From positions 1 to 5,358 of the forward strand of contig DAOVLC010000131.1 of NCBI GenBank assembly GCA_030631455.1: DNA of 5,358 bases, given 5' to 3'. A model generated the notes under the pieces. That model was not told the DNA's origin. It did no database searches and was given only the letters and a program-made list of their open reading frames with translations. Position 1 is the first letter of the stretch, and each line of letters opens with the position of its first letter. Shown here piece after piece: positions 1 to 5,358 of the stretch. The position numbers and the translations under genes are program-made. The DNA is from Candidatus Zixiibacteriota bacterium (GTDB lineage Bacteria; Zixibacteria; MSB-5A5; JAABVY01; JAHJOQ01).

Positions 1-656
1 AAGTACAGCAGCCCGGCAAAGATGACTAGCATAAGCCTGACCCAGTCGCTGGCGCTCATCGGGACACCAAACAGTGGGAGCAATAGACAGCCGAGGATGA
101 TGGCAACAGACAGCGGAACAGCCAGAGCCAGAAATGATCCGATCAGTTTGCCGAGAATATACGTGGCTCGCGGGACAGCGTTCGCGAATGCAAGCCGTAG
201 TGTCCCTCGCTCCTTCTCGCCGCTGATCGCGTCGTAGCCGAGCAGAATCGCGAAAAGCGACATCACGATCTGGAACATGAACCCAAGATCGAGAAAACGG
301 AATATGGCGAAGATCGGGTCCTCGTTGAAACGACTGTCGGTCGCAGTCAGTTCACCGCGTCCCTGGATTTCAGTCGTCCTTCCGATGTCATACGAAACGC
401 CGGTAACGAGTGCTTCCAATGGCTGCGGCGGCAGGAAGATGCGATGTTGCTGGATGCCAAACCAGTCTGTCAAGCCTTCCAGTTGACTTAGATTCTCCGC
501 GGCCGCTGCCTCGTATTGCGCCTGGCTGACCTCGTAGCTCTTTGCGCCGACATAGAAGGAGAGCAGAATCAGTATTGCACATACCGCGAATGTTACGGCG
601 AATTTCGTGGAGCCGATTATGTCGCGTGTTTCTTTGCCAATGATCGTGCTCAGCAT
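1..656 (-). CDS. ABC-2 family (NosY-type) ABC transporter permease, partial (C-terminus beyond window)
   Basis: This is the membrane subunit predicted to pair with the ATPase encoded just upstream. 218 codons are visible from ATG at 656-654, and the frame stays open to the left edge. Hydrophobic helices lie at about residues 20-37, 121-141, 170-195 and 205 onward. An extracytoplasmic loop of about 80 residues (38-120) separates helices 1 and 2 and carries a PPQPL motif (76-80), as in COG1277/NosY-like permeases. After helix 2 comes the cytoplasmic segment YDAISGEKERGTLRL (141-155), the hallmark coupling motif of this family. The start is supported by GGAGAA at 662-667, 7 bases from the GGAG core to the ATG. 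The first 7 bases overlap the end of the ATPase gene, indicating translational coupling. The substrate cannot be inferred. The family assignment is firm, but export direction is assumed from the family. Confidence 0.92.
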   Translation of the reverse strand, partial: MLSTIIGKETRDIIGSTKFAVTFAVCAILILLSFYVGAKSYEVSQAQYEAAAAENLSQLEGLTDWFGIQQHRIFLPPQPLEALVTGVSYDIGRTTEIQGRGELTATDSRFNEDPIFAIFRFLDLGFMFQIVMSLFAILLGYDAISGEKERGTLRLAFANAVPRATYILGKLIGSFLALAVPLSVAIILGCLLLPLFGVPMSASDWVRLMLVIFAGLLY

Positions 657-1432
657 TGGAGTTCTCCGGGCTGTACGACTTGCTCCTCCTCGTGCCCCGC
701 CATATACTGCATGTACAGATCCTGCAAATCCTGGTCAGCCAACTCTGCGGCACTGCGTTGCATTATGATCCGGCCTCTGTCCATGATCGCAACCACATCG
801 GCGACTTCTTTTGCACGGAAGATATCGTGCGTCGACATCAGGATCGCTTTCCCCTCATTGCGCAGAGATTCGAGGAGCCTGAGAAAGTCATGCCCGGCCT
901 TCGGGTCGAGACCCGCAGTCGGTTCGTCAAGCAGAATCGCGGGAGCATCCTTAAGAATGGCAATCGCGATCCCGCACTTCTGGCGCATGCCTTTCGAGAA
1001 ACCTCTCAGCCGTTTGTAGTGAGCTTCCTTTTCGAGACCGACTCGCATTAGCACATCTCCGTAGTCATCTTTCGTGTACTCGGTCTTGCCGCCGAGTCGT
1101 GCAAAGAAATCGAGATTCTGGATCGCGGTGAAATTTCCATACAGCGTCACGTTCTCTGATACAAACGCGACCTGTCTCTTAGCCTCGAGAGGTTCCTTGT
1201 GTGTGACCACGCCGTTTATCAAAGCCTGACCGCTGGTCGGCTCGATGAAATTCAGGAACAGATTGATGGCAGTGGTTTTTCCCGCTCCGTTTCCGCCGAG
1301 CATAGCGAATATCTGCCCCGGCATAATCGAGAACGAGACGCCGTCAAGCGCCAGGACGCCATCCTCGTATCGTTTCGACAGACTCGCTGCCTCAAGCATC
1401 GGGTGTGTCTGATCAACCGGTTTATCGTTCAT
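650..1432 (-). CDS. ABC transporter ATP-binding protein (CcmA/NatA-like, COG1131)
   Basis: This 260-residue cytoplasmic nucleotide-binding subunit would power the adjacent permease. Walker A is GGNGAGKT (46-53), the signature loop is FSKGMRQK (145-152), and Walker B is AILLDEP (165-171) with catalytic Glu170. The D-loop is GLDP (174-177) and the switch histidine is His202 in MSTHD, so the ATPase core is complete. The Q-loop region reads VAFVSENVTLYGNFT (88-102), with Ser-Glu where Pro-Gln is usual. Some single-domain exporters of this class also lack the Gln. The acidic tail HEEEQVVQPGELQC follows the core. ATG at 1432 is chosen because GAGGT (1438-1442) lies 5 bases ahead of it. Met12 is a possible alternative. 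The stop overlaps the permease start by 7 bases, and 32 bases separate this gene from the upstream gene. Confidence 0.96.
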   Translation of the reverse strand: MNDKPVDQTHPMLEAASLSKRYEDGVLALDGVSFSIMPGQIFAMLGGNGAGKTTAINLFLNFIEPTSGQALINGVVTHKEPLEAKRQVAFVSENVTLYGNFTAIQNLDFFARLGGKTEYTKDDYGDVLMRVGLEKEAHYKRLRGFSKGMRQKCGIAIAILKDAPAILLDEPTAGLDPKAGHDFLRLLESLRNEGKAILMSTHDIFRAKEVADVVAIMDRGRIIMQRSAAELADQDLQDLYMQYMAGHEEEQVVQPGELQC

Positions 1433-1464
1433 AACTGACCTCGCATCTTTCGAGTTAGAAATTC

Positions 1465-2988
1465 CTATCGCCGGGAAAGGCGAATTCCAAAGACCACGAT
1501 CCCTCCGACAAGTCCTATGATTAAGAATGCAATGACAATTACTGCGAACAGATTCGTCCCGGTTTGTATTTCGATTGTGACCGTCTTATCCTCGCCGTTT
1601 ACCGGTTGATTGCCGGACATGGCGGATGTGCGCAGACGAAGCTGGTACTTGCCGACGGAGATGTTTTCCGGAGGAGTGAAGATGAGATTGAAACGCTTAT
1701 CCTCGCCGATCTCCAGCGATGAAATCGATGTTGGTGAAATCTCCTTCGACCAATTCAGGGGGAGGTCGACTTTGATCTCGATATTGTCGAGGCGGTGACT
1801 CCCCTCGTTTACCGCTTCGATGCTCATGTGAACCGACTCGTCCGGTTTGATCGAATAGTAAAGCTGTTGAGATCTGATCAGAAGTTCTCCCTTTCCTCGC
1901 GGAAGTAACTCAAGACGGACGTAGCCGACATCGAGTTCTTCTATTTCGCTCTGAGTCCATTGCTTCGTTTCAAGATCGGGGGTGTCAGTCAGATTCTCTC
2001 GCGGAAGTACCAGTACATAGAATGCAATAGGCTTGTCGATTTCCACGGCATCCGATGGGCGATCCGGAAGCGATATTTCGAGTTCGGCTCGTCTTGTGTG
2101 GGTGCTTTCCGTGAATTTGAGCTGGCTCATGCGTACCCGACCGGCTTCATCCTTGAACGATCTGCTGATCTCACGAGGCAAGTTCGCGACTTTGAGACTG
2201 AATGTATTGTTGGTGCCGCTAAACAGTTCGAGAGTCAGATCGAAGGATGCCGTCTTTCCCAGGTCAACTTCCTGGGAGAATTGCTCCGACTGAACGGCGA
2301 CTTTGTTCACTGTCGCATCTTTCTGCAGGAATATCTTCATACTACGCTGTGTACCGCTCCCGTAAATCATGTAGATGGTTACTGCATCGAGATCCTGAAG
2401 CAACGTGAAATCGATATGCGCGGGACTGCCATATCGAAGCTCCGCGACCTTTGCCTCGTACGGCTGGCTGACGATGGCGCCATCGTTATTCAGAATCGAG
2501 ACATACACGTTGTTGATCACATCGGGCTGGAGTGATCTGAAAAGCTCGTCATCTATGTTGATGAGTTTCCTGAATTCGGCGCTGCCACCTGATGTATTCA
2601 CAAGAGTCAGCCTGACATGCCTCGATCCATCCTTGGCATGATACTTTACAGCCTCGTCGACCGATATGTACTGCTCCTCGAATAGCACTGCGAGTAACGA
2701 TTGCTGGTAGTTGACCTCAGCATCGGCGAAATAGCTCCTGTTACGGTCGAGATCGACCGCTGTTATGAGACCCTTGTTGAATAGCTCCTTCTGACGTTCA
2801 AAGTCAGAACGCGCGACCTCATAGGCTTCCTTCGCGCGTTTCAGCCCGAGCAACCGATACTGGTCATCACGTTGATTGAACGGAACGCCGGTCTGGCAGA
2901 ACAGAGCGGGCTCCATAATAAGCAATGCCGCTGTCAGGACAAGTATACAGATTCTCACTGGCATATTCAATAGGCCCTTAATGCTCAC
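1465..2988 (-). CDS. Membrane-anchored periplasmic protein: efflux-adaptor-like coiled-coil hairpin plus NEW3-like beta domains (COG1470-like)
   Basis: The 507-residue product has no characterised counterpart that I recognise. An N-terminal hydrophobic segment (about 13-30) acts as signal or anchor. Residues 44-106 form a predicted helical hairpin, with heptad-like helices on either side of ELFNKGLITAVDLDR. R65-x3-L69-x6-T76 resembles the RLS tip motif of membrane-fusion proteins, with Thr for Ser. No lipoyl domain flanks it. The rest is beta-rich: a NEW3-like unit at about 228-330 (containing LKVANLPREISRSF) and a clearer one at about 375-475 (PLNWSKEI, then TPPENISVGKYQLRL). A single helix follows (about 480-501) with a basic tail RLSRR, putting the body outside the membrane. 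The frame opens with GTG at 2988, overlapping the upstream stop by 11 bases. ATG at 2964 (Met9) has AAGGG 10 bases ahead and may be the real start. By context it may be an accessory subunit of the ABC transporter. Confidence 0.85.
   Translation of the reverse strand: MSIKGLLNMPVRICILVLTAALLIMEPALFCQTGVPFNQRDDQYRLLGLKRAKEAYEVARSDFERQKELFNKGLITAVDLDRNRSYFADAEVNYQQSLLAVLFEEQYISVDEAVKYHAKDGSRHVRLTLVNTSGGSAEFRKLINIDDELFRSLQPDVINNVYVSILNNDGAIVSQPYEAKVAELRYGSPAHIDFTLLQDLDAVTIYMIYGSGTQRSMKIFLQKDATVNKVAVQSEQFSQEVDLGKTASFDLTLELFSGTNNTFSLKVANLPREISRSFKDEAGRVRMSQLKFTESTHTRRAELEISLPDRPSDAVEIDKPIAFYVLVLPRENLTDTPDLETKQWTQSEIEELDVGYVRLELLPRGKGELLIRSQQLYYSIKPDESVHMSIEAVNEGSHRLDNIEIKVDLPLNWSKEISPTSISSLEIGEDKRFNLIFTPPENISVGKYQLRLRTSAMSGNQPVNGEDKTVTIEIQTGTNLFAVIVIAFLIIGLVGGIVVFGIRLSRR
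2975..2979 (-). promoter_or_regulatory. Candidate ribosome binding site for an internal ATG start (2964) of the hairpin/NEW3 gene
   Basis: The minus strand reads AAGGG here, ten bases before ATG at 2964-2962. The outer GTG start at 2988 has no comparable purine run ahead of it. The site overlaps the stop of the PDZ gene (2978-2980), consistent with re-initiation. Either start leaves the hydrophobic N-terminal segment intact. Confidence 0.4.
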
Positions 2989-3787
2989 GTTTGATCTTTA
3001 TGCCCTTTTGGGCATCCGGTCTTGGAAATGATACGGAGATCTCTTCGCCTTCATGCTGGAAGACCAGGCTAACCGTATCGCCGACCGGAATTGACTCATA
3101 CAGATCGGCAAACTTATCGAGCGTAGTCACTGATTTCCCCTGTATCGATTTGACGACATCGCCCTCCGTTACGTCCACTCCGCCGAGCCTCTTGGATGCA
3201 TGAGGAAGAATGTCTGTGACGATGAGGCTTTCTTCGTCTTCACCGAGCAGCAATCCCAGTTCGAGGAGCGTCACGTTGCCGGCGGAGCCCGCCTCCATCT
3301 TTATCACTCTAGTCTCCGACCCTGAGGTCGTGCTTACGGTCCCTTCACCATCGCCATCCATCGTTACCATCATCATTTGCTGCTGTGGCATCTTCTCGGG
3401 ATTGGCTTTCGGAAATGTCACGATCATCATTCTCTTATCGCGCTTCATGCCGAACTTGATATCCTCGCCAACTTCAGTCTCCTCGTAGCTCGCCTTGAGA
3501 TCCTTGACGGACTTGACCCGCTTACCGTTGAGCATCACGATGACATCGCCTGATTCGACGTCGACGGATCGATACTCTTTCGTGCGATTATCAGCAGGCG
3601 CGACGAAATCGACTCTGATCGTTTCCTCGTTCTGCATAATCACAGCGCCGAGTTCCTGAAGGAAGAAGACCTCATCCGCATCCGCTTTGATGACTTTTGA
3701 ACCTTCGGGGGGAGCCGCGCTTAGAGCTGCCGGAATGAGGATAACAACCACAGATCCGACCCGTAGTAAACGCTGATACATGTTCAT
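2978..3787 (-). CDS. Secreted/periplasmic tandem PDZ-domain protein, no protease domain
   Basis: The 269-residue protein has a signal peptide: MNMYQRLLR, then a hydrophobic core (about 10-22), with likely cleavage near LSA-APP (residues 23-25). PDZ domain 1 spans about 44-125, with core GDVIVMLNGK at 80-89. PDZ domain 2 spans about 173-254, with core GDVVKSIQGK at 209-218. The cores match the 'GD.I..ING..V' strand-turn of HtrA-type PDZ domains, but no serine protease or other catalytic domain is present, so a binding or scaffold role is inferred. The linker is rich in Met and Gln (PQQQMMMVTM, about 134-143), followed by an acidic Gly stretch. The C-terminus is basic (KGIKIKREH). ATG at 3787 is chosen over an in-frame ATG at 3820 because AAGGA sits 8 bases ahead of it and the signal peptide then starts correctly. 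It is first in the operon and its stop overlaps the next gene. Partners are unknown. Confidence 0.88.
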   Translation of the reverse strand: MNMYQRLLRVGSVVVILIPAALSAAPPEGSKVIKADADEVFFLQELGAVIMQNEETIRVDFVAPADNRTKEYRSVDVESGDVIVMLNGKRVKSVKDLKASYEETEVGEDIKFGMKRDKRMMIVTFPKANPEKMPQQQMMMVTMDGDGEGTVSTTSGSETRVIKMEAGSAGNVTLLELGLLLGEDEESLIVTDILPHASKRLGGVDVTEGDVVKSIQGKSVTTLDKFADLYESIPVGDTVSLVFQHEGEEISVSFPRPDAQKGIKIKREH

Positions 3788-3793
3788 CTCGAA

Positions 3794-3800
3794 TTTCCTT
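3794..3800 (-). promoter_or_regulatory. Shine-Dalgarno site of the PDZ-protein gene
   Basis: The minus strand reads AAGGAAA, with the AAGGA core 8 bases before ATG at 3787-3785. It decides the start in favour of 3787 over the in-frame ATG at 3820, which would place eleven polar residues ahead of the signal peptide. Confidence 0.75.
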
Positions 3801-3866
3801 TCTGTAGAGTTTGCGTACACTTATTTCATCGGACGATAAAATAGGCCGGTAGTTGCGCGGCTCATA

Positions 3867-3900
3867 GTTAATGAATGTTATCAGTTGTTAAAAAGTGTTA
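3867..3900. repeat. Four GTTA direct repeats at exact 10-base spacing; candidate response-regulator boxes
   Basis: On the plus strand GTTA occurs at 3867-3870, 3877-3880, 3887-3890 and 3897-3900. The last three extend to TGTTA. The period is one helical turn, so all copies face the same side of the DNA. They lie between the divergent kinase and PDZ/ABC operon, in an AT-rich stretch. OmpR-family regulators commonly bind tandem direct repeats with 10-11 base periods, which makes these a candidate operator for the kinase's partner regulator. Binding is inferred; the spacing is seen directly. Confidence 0.5.
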
Positions 3901-3906
3901 ACGTGC

Positions 3907-3935
3907 TTATCGTATGTTGATATATGAAGTATACT
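3907..3935 (+). promoter_or_regulatory. Candidate promoter of the histidine kinase gene
   Basis: TATACT at 3930-3935 matches the sigma70 -10 consensus in five of six positions. At 17-base spacing the -35 position (3907-3912, TTATCG) is poor, as expected for an activator-dependent promoter. The start point predicted from the -10 falls at or very near the ATG at 3942, implying little or no leader. The GTTA repeats would then lie at roughly -42 to -75, a usual activator position. If translation instead begins at ATG 3924, this promoter cannot serve the gene. Confidence 0.35.
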
Positions 3936-3941
3936 ACAGCT

Positions 3942-5358
3942 ATGACACTCTCTAAGAAAACAGTCGGAGTCATAATCGCCCTGACAGTGATTGCGCTATC
4001 AGGTCTGATATTGTTGCAGTCTCATCTGCTGTACAATGCGATGGAATTGAAAGAGCAGGCATTTCGCCGCAACGTGCTCGCCGCTCTCAACAGCGTTGTT
4101 CAAAAGCTCGAGACGACTGAAACAGCAAGAAGAATCATGGTTATTGCGGGAACCCCTGCGGGGGAGCGCGATCTGACAATACATTACTCTGATTCGATTT
4201 GGGTGGGGGAGGACTCCTGTACGCTGGATTCCGTGTTTGTCATAGAAGCCAGATTGGATATCGATCAGCCGGTTCGAGTCAAGGATGACACCATCTTCTA
4301 CAGCCTGCAGTCTCCTCAACATGTTAAGATTGAAATATGCGATCTTGACGGTGGAGAGAACTTAGTCATTCTGGATACTTTCAATACAACCGGAGAGTAT
4401 ATGTTGAGTCTAGATGACGAGAGACACAAACAGGGTCTTGTGATGGTAAGGATGACAACAGATAGCTCATCCTTTGTTCTAGGGCTTGATGACGGCACTC
4501 AGAGCGGTACGGTTGGGCAATCGGGATTGAGAGAGAAAAACATACTGGTGAGGAAAGTGCTCGATGATCTGACATTAGGGGAGTTCAGACCTGTTGAGAG
4601 CAGAATCGATCCTGAGCGGCTCGACTCCCTGATCAGGATTAGCCTTATGGAATCCGGCGTTGATATGCCGTATGCGTACGGTGTTATTTCCCAGCCGGGC
4701 GATTCGCTACGAATTGCCGAGCCTGCTGAATATGCAGAGGAATTGGGTAGGTCTGAGTTCAGCGCGAGATTGTTCCCGCACGACTTTTTCTCAAGCCGTA
4801 ACGATCTGGCTCTCCATTTCCCGGAGCGGGATATCTTCCTCTGGAAGGAGATCGGTCCACTGCTAATCTCGTCAGTCGTGTTTATGTTGATTATTATTGT
4901 TTGCTTTGTATACACTATCCGTACGATTATTTCCCAGCGAAGATATGCCGGGCAGCTTGTTGGGTTCATAAACAACATGACACATGAGTTCAAGACTCCG
5001 ATATCGACCGTAGCTCTAGCGACGGAGGCGATCAAACGGCCCGACGTTATTTCGCAGCAGGACAAGGTCGAGCGTTATAACCAGATGATCCGGGACGAGA
5101 ATCTTCGGATGCAGAATCAGGTTGACAAGATCCTGCAAATGGCGGTGATCGAAGAGGGTGACTACGAACTTGAGCTTTCAGATGTCGACGTACATCAGAT
5201 CATTCAGAAGGCTGTGGAGAACGTGGCATTGAGCGTTGAAAACCGCCACGGCACGATTCAGTGTTCACTTGACGCGGTAGATCACACAGTGCACGCCGAT
5301 GCCGTGCACCTGACGAATATCGTTCACAACTTGCTTGATAACGCAAACAAGTACTCGC
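3942..5358 (+). CDS. Membrane sensor histidine kinase, Bacteroidetes/FCB type, partial (C-terminus beyond window)
   Basis: 472 codons are visible and the frame is open to the right edge. TM1 is at about residues 8-29, followed by SHLLYNAMELKEQAFRRNV and LNSVVQKLE, a typical opening for FCB-group kinases. An extracytoplasmic sensor region of about 275 residues extends to TM2 (about 304-326). Only about 20 residues separate TM2 from the H-box FINNMTHEFKTPIS (342-355, phospho-acceptor His348), so there is no HAMP domain. The HisKA dimerisation helices run to about 405. The ATPase domain begins after that, and the N-box HNLLDNANKYS (462-472) ends at the window edge; the D, F and G boxes lie outside. 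ATG at 3942 has no Shine-Dalgarno site; in-frame ATG at 3924 would add MKYTTA. Divergence from the ABC operon suggests it senses envelope state or the transported compound. A response regulator gene probably lies nearby but is not visible. Confidence 0.93.
   Translation, partial: MTLSKKTVGVIIALTVIALSGLILLQSHLLYNAMELKEQAFRRNVLAALNSVVQKLETTETARRIMVIAGTPAGERDLTIHYSDSIWVGEDSCTLDSVFVIEARLDIDQPVRVKDDTIFYSLQSPQHVKIEICDLDGGENLVILDTFNTTGEYMLSLDDERHKQGLVMVRMTTDSSSFVLGLDDGTQSGTVGQSGLREKNILVRKVLDDLTLGEFRPVESRIDPERLDSLIRISLMESGVDMPYAYGVISQPGDSLRIAEPAEYAEELGRSEFSARLFPHDFFSSRNDLALHFPERDIFLWKEIGPLLISSVVFMLIIIVCFVYTIRTIISQRRYAGQLVGFINNMTHEFKTPISTVALATEAIKRPDVISQQDKVERYNQMIRDENLRMQNQVDKILQMAVIEEGDYELELSDVDVHQIIQKAVENVALSVENRHGTIQCSLDAVDHTVHADAVHLTNIVHNLLDNANKYS

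Noticed and set aside
516..1051. Two plus-strand frames opposite the ATPase/permease junction, and a minus-strand 121-codon frame (388-753)
   Set aside because: All are out-of-frame copies of the ATPase and permease, whose motifs are unmistakable in the chosen frames.
1896..2009. 12-base direct repeat CTCGCGGAAGTA at 1896-1907 and 1998-2009
   Set aside because: Both copies encode Leu-Pro-Arg in similar strand contexts of one protein. With two copies and no extended identity, this is probably chance or weak internal similarity.
1960..2535. A 191-codon plus-strand open frame opposite the hairpin/NEW3 gene
   Set aside because: It is antisense to a protein with a signal segment, recognisable domains and a membrane anchor. 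The translation has no recognisable motif or convincing ribosome site.
2890..2930. Lipoprotein signal (Cys31 in PALFC) in the hairpin/NEW3 protein
   Set aside because: Phe at -1 and Leu at -2 of the Cys do not fit a lipobox, and the protein already has a C-terminal membrane anchor.
3788..3941. CRISPR, tRNA, small RNA or mobile-element signals in the only intergenic region
   Set aside because: The repeats are 4-5 base cores at 10-base spacing, not CRISPR-sized. No cloverleaf, terminator hairpin or terminal inverted repeats could be seen.
4148..4163. GC-rich inverted repeat CCCC-TGC-GGGG, possible terminator
   Set aside because: It lies within the kinase coding frame (residues about 70-74), the stem is only four bases, and no T-run follows.
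4499..5065. A 188-codon minus-strand open frame opposite the kinase
   Set aside because: It lies fully inside the kinase, including its TM2 and H-box. The translation is Ser/Arg-rich with no domain, as expected of an antisense shadow.

Overview
The window holds a compact envelope-transport locus. Four genes run leftward on the minus strand, and a sensor histidine kinase is divergently transcribed on the plus strand. Two genes are cut by the window edges: the ABC permease at the left (C-terminus missing) and the kinase at the right (catalytic domain mostly missing).

Organism: base composition is close to balanced and there are clear purine-rich Shine-Dalgarno sites ahead of several minus-strand genes. 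The kinase has the H-box FINNMTHEFKTPI placed almost directly after the second membrane helix with no HAMP domain. That arrangement is typical of Bacteroidetes and the wider FCB group, so an FCB-type lineage (for example Zixibacteria- or Calditrichota-like) is my best guess. This rests on protein style only and is low confidence.

Layout, in order of minus-strand transcription: (1) 2978-3787, a secreted protein with two PDZ domains and no protease; (2) 1465-2988, a membrane-anchored periplasmic protein with an N-terminal coiled-coil hairpin resembling that of efflux membrane-fusion proteins, followed by beta-rich NEW3-like domains and one C-terminal membrane helix; (3) 650-1432, an ABC ATPase; (4) 1-656, an ABC-2 (NosY-type) permease, partial. 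Genes 1/2 and 3/4 overlap by a few bases and genes 2/3 are 32 bases apart, so all four look like one operon. The plus-strand kinase begins at about 3942 and runs off the right edge.

The 154-base divergent intergenic region (3788-3941) contains four GTTA motifs spaced exactly 10 bases apart (3867-3900). A TATACT element lies 6 bases ahead of the kinase ATG. A plausible reading is a two-component system that controls itself and a divergent ABC export or envelope-maintenance operon through direct-repeat boxes. The substrate is unknown. Points worth checking are the hairpin/NEW3 protein, the helically phased repeats, and a sandwich-like insert in the kinase sensor domain.
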